From positions 1 to 64,000 of the forward strand of contig NZ_JAIPUL010000002.1 in the NCBI RefSeq assembly GCF_020180945.1: a stretch of DNA of 64,000 bases, in the 5' to 3' direction. Numbering within the stretch: position 1 is the stretch's first letter; every line of letters starts with the position of its first letter. The notes under the pieces are model-generated. The model worked only from the letters and a program-made list of their open reading frames with translations. It did no database searches and was not told the origin of the DNA. Position numbers and translations under genes: made by a program. Positions 52,000 to 60,025 of this stretch are shown here, in pieces. The DNA is from Lacticaseibacillus kribbianus (GTDB lineage: Bacteria; Bacillota; Bacilli; Lactobacillales; Lactobacillaceae).

Positions 52000-52131
52000 G
52001 CGGCCGGGTAGCGTAGGGCAAGCGGTTGGGCCGTACTTTGGCCCGAACGCTTGCCCTAGCTAGACGGGGCGCCGTTGCTTGGCGTAGCCCGACGATAACC
52101 AGGGCGAAGCCAAGCGCACTTAGGCAACCGG
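51975..52131 (+). repeat. F1 repeat, full copy plus fragment, overlapping the GDPD gene end
   Basis: The full copy is 51975-52100, with AGGGCAAGCG pairing perfectly with CGCTTGCCCT around GGGCCGTACTTTGGCCC; a further left end follows from 52099. Confidence 0.85.
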
Positions 52132-52138
52132 TCCACCA

Positions 52139-52188
52139 GAAAACACCTCACCTCTGCGATAATTGCCATCGCAGAGGTGAGGTGTTTT
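52139..52188. terminator. Bidirectional terminator
   Basis: A 19-bp or longer perfect stem (AACACCTCACCTCTGCGA and complement) with a short loop, A-rich before and T-rich after. Confidence 0.92.
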
Positions 52189-52213
52189 TGACCGCGGGTG
52201 CTCACGCGGGTGC

Positions 52214-53464
52214 TCACGCGTGCGCGTGCCGCGCCGCCTGTTCCACGCGCCACCGGTGGATCAGCGGGCGGTGGTGCCACAGTACCGGCACCAGCAGCAA
52301 AAGCGCGAGGAAGCCGCAGGACGGAAAGCCCCAGAGGCCGCCGGCGACGTCCATCACGCCGCCGACGTAGAGGCTGCCGATTGGGGTGGTGCCCTGGTTG
52401 AGCAGCACGTACACGCTCATGATGCGCCCGCGCAGCTGGTGCGGGATGTCGTACTGGAAGCTCGCGTTGCTCTGGTTGAGGAACGCCATGTTGCAAAAGC
52501 CGATGGCGATCATCACGACGACGGCCAGCGCGAACTGGTGGACGACGATCATCGCCGCCTGCAGCGCCGCGGTGGTCAGGGCGACCGCCACGTACAGGTT
52601 GCGCTGCAGCCCGTAGCGCGACAGGTAGCTGAGCAGGATCGCGGCGGCCAGGCTGCCGATGCCGGTCGCCGACAGCAGGTTGGCGTAGGTCTGGGCCCCG
52701 GCGTGCAGGACCTCCTTGGCAAAAATGGGGATGATCACGTTGTTGTTATAGTTGAGGGTGCAGACCACAAGCATCATTTCGGCGGACAGCCGCACCTCCG
52801 CGTGGGTCCACACGTAGCGCAGCCCGTCGAGCACATCGCGCCAGATGCGCTGCTTGGATGGCGTCGCGACCACGTGCGTCTGGTGGATCAGAAACAGCCC
52901 GAGCAGCACAGCGAGGTAGGAGATCGCGTCGACCAGGAAGCAGAAGCCGACGGAGAACTGCACCATCAGCACCCCGGCAATCGACGGGCCGGCGATTTTG
53001 GCCAGGTTAAAAACGGTCGAGTTCAGCGAGATGCCGTTCATCAAATCTTTTTGACCGACCAGCTCGACCACGAAGGACTGGCGCGTCGGGGTGTCGAAGC
53101 TCTGCAGGACGCCGTAGCCGATGGCAATCAGGAGCACCTGCCAGTACGCGACGACCTTCAGGTAGACGATGGCGGTCATGATCACGCCGAGCAGCAGGAA
53201 GCCGGTCTGCGTGATCATCAGGATGCGCCGCTTGGGGAAGCGGTCGATCAAAGAGCCGGCGATCAGGGTCAGCCCGAGGATCGGCACGAACTGGCAGGCC
53301 GAAAGAATCCCGACCAGAAGCGCCGAGCCGGTCATCTGGTACACCAGCCAGGTCTGGGCGGTGCGCTGAATCCACGTGCCCATCACCGACAGTAGCTGGC
53401 CGAGCCAGAAGTAGCGGAAGTTGGGGACGCGCAGGGAGGAGAAGGTGCTGCGAAGGACGTTCAA
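52214..53464 (-). CDS. MFS transporter (DHA3-type)
   Basis: A 416-aa transporter with about 12 hydrophobic segments. The N-terminal FRYFWLGQLLSVMGTWIQR and the loop GSLIDRFPKRR are typical of the DHA3 efflux family (macrolide or siderophore exporters). The only reasonable start is TTG at 53464; a close ATG is out of frame. Transcription runs left into the strong terminator at 52139. Substrate unknown. Confidence 0.87.
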   Translation of the reverse strand: MNVLRSTFSSLRVPNFRYFWLGQLLSVMGTWIQRTAQTWLVYQMTGSALLVGILSACQFVPILGLTLIAGSLIDRFPKRRILMITQTGFLLLGVIMTAIVYLKVVAYWQVLLIAIGYGVLQSFDTPTRQSFVVELVGQKDLMNGISLNSTVFNLAKIAGPSIAGVLMVQFSVGFCFLVDAISYLAVLLGLFLIHQTHVVATPSKQRIWRDVLDGLRYVWTHAEVRLSAEMMLVVCTLNYNNNVIIPIFAKEVLHAGAQTYANLLSATGIGSLAAAILLSYLSRYGLQRNLYVAVALTTAALQAAMIVVHQFALAVVVMIAIGFCNMAFLNQSNASFQYDIPHQLRGRIMSVYVLLNQGTTPIGSLYVGGVMDVAGGLWGFPSCGFLALLLLVPVLWHHRPLIHRWRVEQAARHAHA

Positions 53465-53615
53465 ACCGGGTCATCTCTTTTGCTGAAATATAACCAGTTT
53501 TGCCCTCGACTGGCAGAATGTCAAGCCAGCCCGGCGAATGCTGGCGGTTCGCGGTCGTGTGGCCTCCCCATTGTACCCGGGTGACCCGCCGCGGCGCACG
53601 TCAGACGGCCTGTGG

Positions 53616-53642
53616 TTAGCACTCTTAACTATAAAGTGCTAA
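53616..53642. promoter_or_regulatory. CIRCE element (HrcA operator)
   Basis: TTAGCACTC, nine bases, AAGTGCTAA: one mismatch from the CIRCE consensus in the right arm. It lies just upstream of the promoter of the 71-aa gene. Confidence 0.75.
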
Positions 53643-53671
53643 AAAATTGCGTCACACCCCGAGTTCTGCGT

Positions 53672-53677
53672 TATAAT
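53672..53677 (+). promoter_or_regulatory. -10 box of the 71-aa gene
   Basis: Perfect TATAAT. The best -35 (TTGCGT at 53647) is 19 bp upstream, which is long. Confidence 0.55.
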
Positions 53678-53721
53678 AAGGGTGTTCGTAAATATAGTAG
53701 AAAACAACGGAGGTAGGAATC

Positions 53722-53937
53722 ATGGCAGAAGATGTTGAGAAGACTTTGGTGCTTGATGAGCCGATGAACGTGGTGTTCGACTGGAGTGACAGTGAGATCC
53801 CGGTTCGCGATGCGTTGTGGGATTACTACATGGAACACAACGCCAAGGACACGGTGAAGACCGAAGAGACGATGAAGCCGGTGCTCGACATGAGCGACGA
53901 CGAAGTCAAGGCCTTGGCGGAGAAGCTGCTGAAGTAA
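53722..53937 (+). CDS. Small acidic protein, likely heat-shock controlled
   Basis: A 71-aa acidic protein without recognised domain ([20 protein letters not shown] in the first half, [16 protein letters not shown] at the end). It looks soluble. GGAGGTAGG gives a strong ribosome-binding site. The CIRCE element about 80 bp upstream places it under HrcA, so it may be a small stress protein. No partner gene is adjacent. Confidence 0.75.
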   Translation: MAEDVEKTLVLDEPMNVVFDWSDSEIPVRDALWDYYMEHNAKDTVKTEETMKPVLDMSDDEVKALAEKLLK

Positions 53938-53944
53938 CCAAGAA

Positions 53945-54247
53945 GCCAGAGCGGAGCGCGGCGCACTTAGCCGGACGATTAGCCTAGCCGTGGCGTTTGG
54001 GCCGTACTTTGGCCCAGACGACTCGGCGTAGCTAATCGCTCCGGCGTTGTCGCGCGGAGCTCGACAAAGCCAGAGCGGAGAAGCGCGCACTTAGCGGGTC
54101 GGACTGCCTAGCGCTAGCGCTTGAAGCGTACTTTGCTTCGAGTGCTAGTGCGTAGCAGGCCGCACCCGCGTTGCGCTTCGGAGCTCGACGAAACCAGAGC
54201 GGAGAAGCGCGCACTTAGGCGACGGCTCGTAGCTCGACGTAACCAGC
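53945..54247 (+). repeat. F1 repeats: two full copies plus a shortened one
   Basis: Copies at about 53945-54066 and 54068-54192; a shortened one follows to 54247. The second full copy is the most telling: the core GGGCC/GGCCC of other copies is replaced by TTGAAGC/GCTTCGA, still paired, with loop GTACTTT unchanged. Confidence 0.85.
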
Positions 54248-54307
54248 GCGGCGCCCCCGGCAGGACGGCCGGGGGCGGCCAGTTAACTTTACATCACAGA
54301 TTTTACA

Positions 54308-54338
54308 GGCTCGGCCAATGCGGTCGGGCTTTTTTTGC
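54308..54338 (+). terminator. Rightward terminator
   Basis: GCTCGGCC pairs with GGTCGGGC (with G-U pairs), followed by seven T. Confidence 0.75.
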
Positions 54339-54365
54339 GCGCCGGCAGCCGATCGGGGCCACGCC

Positions 54366-54409
54366 AAAAACGGCCGGGCAAGGCCGCAGCCTCTGCCCGG
54401 CCGTCTGCC
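54366..54409 (-). terminator. Terminator of the ABC exporter gene
   Basis: On the minus strand ACGGCCGGGCA pairs with TGCCCGGCCGT, followed by TTTTTG. Confidence 0.88.
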
Positions 54410-54415
54410 GAGGGT

Positions 54416-56002
54416 CTACTTGAGCGGCTCCACCGCCGTCACGCGGCCGTCCGTGACGCGAATCAGCGCGTCGTACTCGGGCAAAAGCGTCTCGTCAAGG
54501 TGGTGGAGGATGGAGATGACCATGAACGGCTGGCGAAGCACGTAGGCCTCCAGGCGCCGGCCGAGGTCGTGGTCGAGCGCCGAGTTGAACTCGTCGAGCA
54601 GCAGCACGTCGGGCCGGGCCAAGAGCGCGCGGCCCAGGGCGATGCGCTGCTTTTCCCCGCCGGAAAGGGCCGAGTCGCTCAGCGGCGCGTCGAGGCCAAG
54701 CCGCGCCACCAGCGGCTGCAGCTCAAGCAGCGAAAGCGTGGCGTCGAGCCGCTCGGCGTCCACCGGCTGGCCCATGAAAAGGTTGTCGGCGAGGCCGACG
54801 TTGAAGACGGCCGGGGTCTGCGTGACCAGCTTGATGCGGGAGAACGCCCGGGAGTCGGCGCCGTTGATCAAAAGCGCGCCGCTTGCGGTGCCGCCGCCGC
54901 TGCCGGCGATGGCGCGCAGCAGCGTCGACTTGCCCGCGCCGCTCGGGCCGACGACCAGGTACTTGCGCCCGGCTTCAAAGTCCAGCGTGACGCCGGTCAA
55001 CAGCGGCTTGTCGGCGCTGGCCAGCGAGAAGTCTTTTAGTCGGATGTCTGCCACCGGGTCGTCCGCAGGCACTTCGGACGGGGCCGCCTGGTACTGCGTG
55101 GTCAGCCGCGTGGCGATCGGCGTGATCTCGCGGCGCGTGTACAGCAGCCACGACAGCACCTCCATCGGCGCGCCGAGGTTGGCCGCAATCTGGATCGCCG
55201 CCAGCATACCGCCGACGGACAGCTGCCCGCGGGTGATCAAAAACGCCCCGAGGCCGATGATCGCGAACGTTTTGGCCACCTGCAGGAAGGCGTTGACCGC
55301 GTAGGTGAGGGTGATGTAGCCGTTGGCGCGGCCCTCCGTTTTCACGATCGCGCGGTTGTCGGCTTCCAGCCGGCGCAGGAAGTAGCGCCCGGCGCCGAAG
55401 CTCGCCAGCGTCTCGATGCCCGCGGTGAACGAGGTGACGCGGCGGTTGAGTTGGTCCTGCGCGGCGGCCTTCTCGGCGCGGTTGGCCTGGCTGGGCTTTT
55501 CCAGCACCTTGGGGAAGAGCACGATCAAAACGGACACGGCGAGGATCACGGCCGACAGCAGCAGGTTGATCGACAACAGCCCGGCGGCGGAGGCCGCGAT
55601 CAGGATCATGCAGTTGACGATGTCGACCTCACCCTTGACGTAGGAATCGGCGACCTCGTGGCTGTTGACGTTGAGGTCGGTGGTGGCCGCGGCGACCGCG
55701 CCGTCCGAATAGCGCGCCGCGCCCATCAGCCAGCGCAGGATTCGCTGGCGAAACGCGTTTTGGCTGCGGCGCACGAGGTCCTGGCCCAGGAAGGTGCCGA
55801 GCGTCGAGAAGACGATCTCGGCCCCCGAGGCGGCGAGGAAAAGCCAGAGCGCGGGGCCCAGCAGCTGGCTGTGGTCGGCCAGCACGCGGTTGATGAACGT
55901 GCCGCTGGTCAGCGGCACCAGCACGGTGAGCAGGCCCCAGCCGATCATCGCAATTAGGGTGATCAAATACCAGGGGCGGACGTGGCGCGGGATAACTTTC
56001 AT
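54416..56002 (-). CDS. ABC exporter half-transporter (membrane plus ATPase)
   Basis: A 528-aa fused ABC exporter. The N-terminal half has about six membrane segments; the ATPase half has Walker A GPSGAGKSTLL at about 345, the signature LSGGEKQRIALGRALL and Walker B DVLLLDEFNSALD, then an H-loop in SILHHLDE. It must pair with itself or another half-transporter. GGAGGAAG precedes ATG. Similar in type to the gene starting at 63238. Substrate unknown. Confidence 0.9.
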   Translation of the reverse strand: MKVIPRHVRPWYLITLIAMIGWGLLTVLVPLTSGTFINRVLADHSQLLGPALWLFLAASGAEIVFSTLGTFLGQDLVRRSQNAFRQRILRWLMGAARYSDGAVAAATTDLNVNSHEVADSYVKGEVDIVNCMILIAASAAGLLSINLLLSAVILAVSVLIVLFPKVLEKPSQANRAEKAAAQDQLNRRVTSFTAGIETLASFGAGRYFLRRLEADNRAIVKTEGRANGYITLTYAVNAFLQVAKTFAIIGLGAFLITRGQLSVGGMLAAIQIAANLGAPMEVLSWLLYTRREITPIATRLTTQYQAAPSEVPADDPVADIRLKDFSLASADKPLLTGVTLDFEAGRKYLVVGPSGAGKSTLLRAIAGSGGGTASGALLINGADSRAFSRIKLVTQTPAVFNVGLADNLFMGQPVDAERLDATLSLLELQPLVARLGLDAPLSDSALSGGEKQRIALGRALLARPDVLLLDEFNSALDHDLGRRLEAYVLRQPFMVISILHHLDETLLPEYDALIRVTDGRVTAVEPLK

Positions 56003-56135
56003 GGCTTCCTCCTTCGGGTTGGCGACGTCTTCATTTTACTGCAATCATACTCTAATCTGGGTTAACCATACTACCCCTCCGAAAAATTTCAGGCGCGCGT
56101 GGTACAATGGGGCGAACGCGACAGGAGGCAAACCC

Positions 56136-56546
56136 ATGATTCAACCGATTAACCGCGACACCCTTTTTCTTCAGCGCAAGGCGCGCCTGGCGACCCCGGC
56201 CGACCGCGCCGTCATCCAGAACCTCAAAGACACGCTGGCCGCGCACCGCGCCGGCTGCGTGGGCATGGCCGCCAACATGATCGGCGCCGACTGCCGGATG
56301 ATCATCGCGGCGGTCGGCCCCGGCGCGCTGGTGCTGGTCAACCCGCGCATTACCGCCAAGGTCCGCCCGTACCAGACGCAGGAGGGCTGCCTGTCTCTGA
56401 CCGGCGAGCGGCCGGCAACGCGCTTCGAGTCAATCACCGTCGCCTACCTAGACGAGCAGTTTCGGCCGCACACCCAGGACTTCAGCGGCTTTCTCGCGCA
56501 GGTGATCCAGCACGAGGTGGCGCACTGCGACGGGGTGCTGATTTGA
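56136..56546 (+). CDS. Peptide deformylase-like protein with altered motif 1
   Basis: A 136-aa relative of peptide deformylase. Motif 2 (EGCLSLTGE) and motif 3 (QHEVAHCDG) carry the metal-binding Cys and two His. Motif 1 reads CVGMAANMIG where active enzymes have GxGLAAxQxG, so the conserved Gln is Met. I recall this variant from other Gram-positive deformylase-like proteins; activity is uncertain. AGGAGG precedes ATG. The end overlaps the next gene. Confidence 0.82.
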   Translation: MIQPINRDTLFLQRKARLATPADRAVIQNLKDTLAAHRAGCVGMAANMIGADCRMIIAAVGPGALVLVNPRITAKVRPYQTQEGCLSLTGERPATRFESITVAYLDEQFRPHTQDFSGFLAQVIQHEVAHCDGVLI

Positions 56547-57181
56547 TCGCCGCCCCGCGCGTGGTCGAAGACGGGCTGGAAGCGCGCCGCTGGGCCGACC
56601 TGGTGAACGCGGAGGACCACCTGCTGCGCGACGTGAAAATGGTCCCGGAAGTGGTACCCAATGGTTCCCTTACCCACGCGACGCTGGAGAACAGCGTCGC
56701 CGACCACCTCGGTCTGGCCGGCGTCGACCTGCCGCGCCTGGAGGCCACCGACGCGATCCTGCGCGGCTGCGACCTCGCCAACGCCGACTTGAGTTCGGCC
56801 AGCCTGCTGCGGGCGCAGTTTTCCGGCTGCCGGCTGACCGGCACGGTGCTGGCCGGCGGCTACCTGGCCGACGTCACCTTCACCGACTGCCAGCTGGAGA
56901 TGGTGAACCTGGCGGACACGACGCTGAAAAACGTCCGCTTCGAGCGCTGCCGCCTGGTGGCCAGCGACTGGAGCGAGGCCAAGCTCAAGGCCGTCACCTT
57001 GGCGGACTGCGACCTCGACCGCGCGGCCTTCCCCGGCGTGCGCCTGCGCGGCCTGGACCTGCGCGACTGCCGCTTCAAGACGCTTGAGGTCGAGCCGACC
57101 CAGCTGCGCGGCGTGATCGTCACGCCGCAGCAGGCGGCGAGCCTCGCAGTGCGGGTGCTGGGGCTGGACGTGCGGGCTTGA
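56543..57181 (+). CDS. Pentapeptide-repeat protein
   Basis: A 212-aa protein; residues about 55-185 are tandem A(D/N)Lxx-type five-residue repeats (DLANADLSSASLLRAQFSGC), forming a right-handed beta-helix. Some family members protect DNA gyrase (Qnr type); that role is not shown here. The start is TTG at 56543, overlapping the preceding stop (TTGA), so the two are translated together. Confidence 0.85.
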   Translation: MIAAPRVVEDGLEARRWADLVNAEDHLLRDVKMVPEVVPNGSLTHATLENSVADHLGLAGVDLPRLEATDAILRGCDLANADLSSASLLRAQFSGCRLTGTVLAGGYLADVTFTDCQLEMVNLADTTLKNVRFERCRLVASDWSEAKLKAVTLADCDLDRAAFPGVRLRGLDLRDCRFKTLEVEPTQLRGVIVTPQQAASLAVRVLGLDVRA

Positions 57182-57197
57182 GGCGGCGCCGCCGCAC

Positions 57198-57256
57198 GCA
57201 AAGGGCCGGCCGATTCATTCCACCCACGGTGTGAACGAATCGGCCGGCCCTTTTTT
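57198..57256. terminator. Bidirectional terminator
   Basis: AAAGGGCCGGCCGATTC pairs perfectly with its complement around a loop of about 20 nt, followed by six T. Confidence 0.92.
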
Positions 57257-57268
57257 GGCGCGAGCTTG

Positions 57269-57949
57269 TTAAATGAAGTGCAGCACAATGAAGAACAGCG
57301 GCGGCACCGCCAGCGCCGGCAGGAGGTTCAGGGTCTTGACGTCGGCGAGGTGCAGCAGGTTGACGCCGGACGCGAAGATCAGGATGCCGCCGACCACCGA
57401 CAGCTCGGTGAGCAGCGCCGTGGAGATTGCGTTGGCCACCAGGAGCGTCAGCACGTAGATGGCGCCCTGCCAGAGGAACAGCACGGGGGCCGCGAGCGCG
57501 ATGCCGAAGCCGAACGTCGACGCCAGCACCACCGCGGTGATCAGGTCCAGCGTCCCGTTGGTGAACAGGAAGGTGTAGTCGCGGTTCAGCGCGGCCTGCA
57601 TCGGCCCGACGATCGACAGCGTGCCGATGCAAAACAGCAGGATGGCGGTGGACAGCCCCTGCGCCAGCGCCGACTGGCCGCCGGCGCGCGCCATCAGGTT
57701 ATTGAAGCGGGTGTCCAGGTCGAGCGCCTGGCCAATCATGGCGCCGATTGCCATGCTGGCGAGAAACAGCACCGGGTACTTGCTCTTGGGCATCGCCTGC
57801 ACGGTGGTGTTGGCGCCCAAAAGCAGCACCGCCAGCCCAATCGCCTGCATCAGGCTGGCCTGGAACTTGTCCCCGAGGCCCTTTTTGAACAGGGCCCCCA
57901 GGGCGCTGCCCACAAGAATCATTCCGGTGTTAAAAATCGTTCCCCACAT
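57269..57949 (-). CDS. DUF554 membrane protein
   Basis: A 226-aa integral membrane protein of the DUF554 (YdfK/YqgA-like) family, about seven hydrophobic segments. Family marks: GTIFNTGMILVGSALGALF at the start, then LLFCIGTLSIVGPMQAAL and VASTFGFGIALAAPVLF. Function unknown; some relatives are linked to transport. GGGAGGA precedes ATG. Convergent with the pentapeptide gene, divergent from the sigma gene. Confidence 0.9.
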   Translation of the reverse strand: MWGTIFNTGMILVGSALGALFKKGLGDKFQASLMQAIGLAVLLLGANTTVQAMPKSKYPVLFLASMAIGAMIGQALDLDTRFNNLMARAGGQSALAQGLSTAILLFCIGTLSIVGPMQAALNRDYTFLFTNGTLDLITAVVLASTFGFGIALAAPVLFLWQGAIYVLTLLVANAISTALLTELSVVGGILIFASGVNLLHLADVKTLNLLPALAVPPLFFIVLHFI

Positions 57950-58020
57950 GTTGTCGTCGTCCTCCCGGTTTGCGTTAACGCTTAGTATACACTTGTGCGC
58001 GGGAAAATTTTAACGGCGGC

Positions 58021-58049
58021 GAAACCTTTTGCACTGTCGGCGGGTCTAA
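58021..58049 (+). promoter_or_regulatory. ECF-sigma-type promoter (autoregulation)
   Basis: GAAACCTTTT, 13 bases, then GTCTAA: close to the -35 (TGAAAC) and -10 (CGTCTA) boxes used by Bacillus SigW/SigV-like ECF factors. It lies directly before the ECF sigma gene. Confidence 0.7.
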
Positions 58050-58077
58050 TGGGTGTACCGAAAAAGGGGTGAGTAAA

Positions 58078-58587
58078 GTGGATGAGGTGAGGTTGGTTCA
58101 GAAAGCGCAGCGGGGCTCGGCCGCCGCGATGACGCGGCTGTTGCGGCGTCACTACCGGCAGCTGTACACCGTGGCCTGGGCATACGTGCGCAATGAGCAA
58201 GACGCGCTGGATGTGATTCAGGAGGCAAGCTATCGTGCCGTGGTGCGGGTGGCACAGCTGCAGGACCCCGCGCTTTTTGGCACATGGCTGACGCGCATCG
58301 TGATTAACGAGGCGACGCGACTTTTGGCGGAGCGCAAGCGGCGTGAAGCCGCGCCGTTGACCGAAACGGTTCCGGCGGCCATCGCGACGGATGCGGCGCA
58401 GCACCTGGCGGTCACCGAAGCGCTCGGGAGTATCGACGAACGCTACGCCACTGTGCTGCGGCTGCATTATCTGGGTGGCTGGTCGGTGCACGACGTCGCC
58501 GGTCAGCTCGCCGTCAGCGAGAACACGGTCAAGACGCGGCTGGCGCGCGGGCGCGCGGCGCTGCGCGAAGCATTGGGGAGGGATTAA
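58078..58587 (+). CDS. ECF-family RNA polymerase sigma factor
   Basis: A 169-aa sigma factor (regions 2 and 4 only). Region 2 contains LYTVAWAYVRNEQDALDVIQEASYRA; region 4 contains YATVLRLHYLGGWSVHDVAGQ and SENTVKTRLARGRAAL. GTG 58078 is preferred, because AAGGGG lies about eight bases upstream; an earlier GTG at 58069 would overlap it. It likely controls an envelope-stress response with the membrane partner just downstream (2-bp gap). Confidence 0.92.
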   Translation: MDEVRLVQKAQRGSAAAMTRLLRRHYRQLYTVAWAYVRNEQDALDVIQEASYRAVVRVAQLQDPALFGTWLTRIVINEATRLLAERKRREAAPLTETVPAAIATDAAQHLAVTEALGSIDERYATVLRLHYLGGWSVHDVAGQLAVSENTVKTRLARGRAALREALGRD

Positions 58588-58589
58588 AC

Positions 58590-59465
58590 ATGAGACAAAA
58601 CGAGGGCAGGGTGCCGCGCGCAGCGGTGATGAAGGCAATCGACGCGGGGGTGTCCAAGGCGGCCCCGCGCCAGGCGCGGCGGGTGCGGGTGACCCGCGGG
58701 CTGGCAATTGCTGCGGCCGCGCTGCTGGTGGTCGGCGGCGCAACTACGGTGGCGGCGGGCATTAACCGTCTGAACGACACGAACGGGCAGACGCTGCCGA
58801 ATTCTGGCAATTATTGGCAAGGCACCGGGTTCAGCCCGAGCCAGGCCGGCAACCGGCAGGCCAAGGCGTGGACGATGAAGCCGGGCATCACCTACCTGTC
58901 GGGGCCGACGAAGGCGGTCAACACCCAGCAGGTGGCACCAGGGCTCTATGACGTCACCGCGACCAAGGGAGACATCGACTACATGGGGACACTGATTCCG
59001 GAAGGCGCGACTTATCCGGGCATTTGGTACTTTGCGGACAACGCGCAATACGGCCTGGCTCCGGGGACCGAGGCCAGGTTGACGCCGGCCAAGTTCGCCA
59101 AGATGCCCGTGCACGGGAAGACTTACACGACCACCAGTCCGTTCGGGGCCTACAATGTCGGCACTCAGATTCCGGCCGGCTACTACCGGCTGCACATCGA
59201 GACAACGCGACCGAAGTACCACGTGCTAGTGAACCACGACGTTCAGTCTGATTCGGGCAACGACAATGTCGGCATCACGGTCGAACTGTTCGACACCGAC
59301 AAGCAGGACAAGGCAATTCAGCTCGCGGCCAACAACCCGCTGATGATTTTCGAAACGGGCAGCAAGACGCAAAAAGTTGCCTCGCCAGCCGGCAGTATCA
59401 CGCTTCAGCTGACCAAGATCTCCCTGGCGGAAGCGAAGCGCCTAGGATTTGATGCGACGCACTAG
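58590..59465 (+). CDS. Membrane-anchored partner (putative anti-sigma) of the ECF factor
   Basis: A 291-aa protein: basic cytoplasmic N-terminus (about 33 residues), one membrane segment (LAIAAAALLVVGGATTV), then an external domain of about 230 residues with repeated VAPGLYDV / IPEGATYPG / IPAGYYRLH motifs. The layout fits an anti-sigma or sensor protein. GGGAGGG precedes ATG and overlaps the sigma gene end. I infer the role from the gene pair; no known anti-sigma fold can be confirmed. Confidence 0.72.
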   Translation: MRQNEGRVPRAAVMKAIDAGVSKAAPRQARRVRVTRGLAIAAAALLVVGGATTVAAGINRLNDTNGQTLPNSGNYWQGTGFSPSQAGNRQAKAWTMKPGITYLSGPTKAVNTQQVAPGLYDVTATKGDIDYMGTLIPEGATYPGIWYFADNAQYGLAPGTEARLTPAKFAKMPVHGKTYTTTSPFGAYNVGTQIPAGYYRLHIETTRPKYHVLVNHDVQSDSGNDNVGITVELFDTDKQDKAIQLAANNPLMIFETGSKTQKVASPAGSITLQLTKISLAEAKRLGFDATH

Positions 59466-59490
59466 CCGGTCCGGCGTGCGAGCATAAAAG

Positions 59491-59519
59491 TTGACGAGAA
59501 ATTTTACCGCGGGTACGAT
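59491..59519 (+). promoter_or_regulatory. Near-consensus promoter of the 0.42-kb orphan RNA
   Basis: TTGACG, 17-bp spacer, TACGAT. One mismatch in the -35, one in the -10. Confidence 0.75.
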
Positions 59520-59525
59520 GGACTC

Positions 59526-59944
59526 AGATGAGCATCGGAGTCGTGGGGCGGCAAACGCGTTGCCGGCAACACCCGCGGCTCAGGCGAACGATCCGGCGGC
59601 AAGCGCCACCAGTAGCCAACTCAGACCAGGCCCCAACCAGGCCATCTTATGCATAGGGTAGTGGAACCCGCCCAGCACCACAGCGGGAAGATGAACAGGG
59701 TTATGGATCACCATCCGCGCGTCGCACCACTGGGAGGGCCTACTCATTTGAGGTAGCCGCGGCCCAACCCAGACGCGCGGCGCACGCACCGGCTGCACAG
59801 ATACCAGCATTGCCCCGGGTGGTTCCGGGAGGTCCTGCAGCAACAGGCCGTGCAAAGCACCACGCGCAGAGTCAACTGAAGCTAATTCAATCGCGCCGAA
59901 TCCGGTTTGGGGGCACTCCCGGGCCGGGTTTGGCGCGTCTTTTT
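59526..59944 (+). ncRNA. Candidate 0.42-kb structured RNA of unknown class
   Basis: From a near-consensus promoter to a strong terminator lies about 420 nt without a credible gene: the only ATG frame near the start has no ribosome-binding site. The sequence has many local hairpins, for example GACTC/GAGTC at the 5' end and CCCGGG/CCGGG with CCTG/CAGG near 59815-59850. RNase P RNA (no GAGGAAAGTCC), tmRNA (no CCA end or tag frame) and T-box signatures are absent. Possibly a large ornate RNA or a 6S-like regulator; unassigned. Confidence 0.55.
59892..59944 (+). terminator. Terminator of the orphan RNA
   Basis: CGCGCCGAATCCGG pairs with CCGGGTTTGGCGCG (with G-U pairs and small offsets), followed by TCTTTTT. 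Confidence 0.88.
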
Positions 59945-60025
59945 GTGTCTGGGACTTCGCGTGCGGCTTGATGCTTTGCCTTGCAAGGTAGCAACCGGTG
60001 GGGATACGGTGGATCTGCTGCTCGC

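Noticed and set aside
59526-59944. RNase P RNA or tmRNA
   Set aside because: The conserved GAGGAAAGTCC and ACAGAA parts of RNase P RNA and the CCA end and tag frame of tmRNA are missing.
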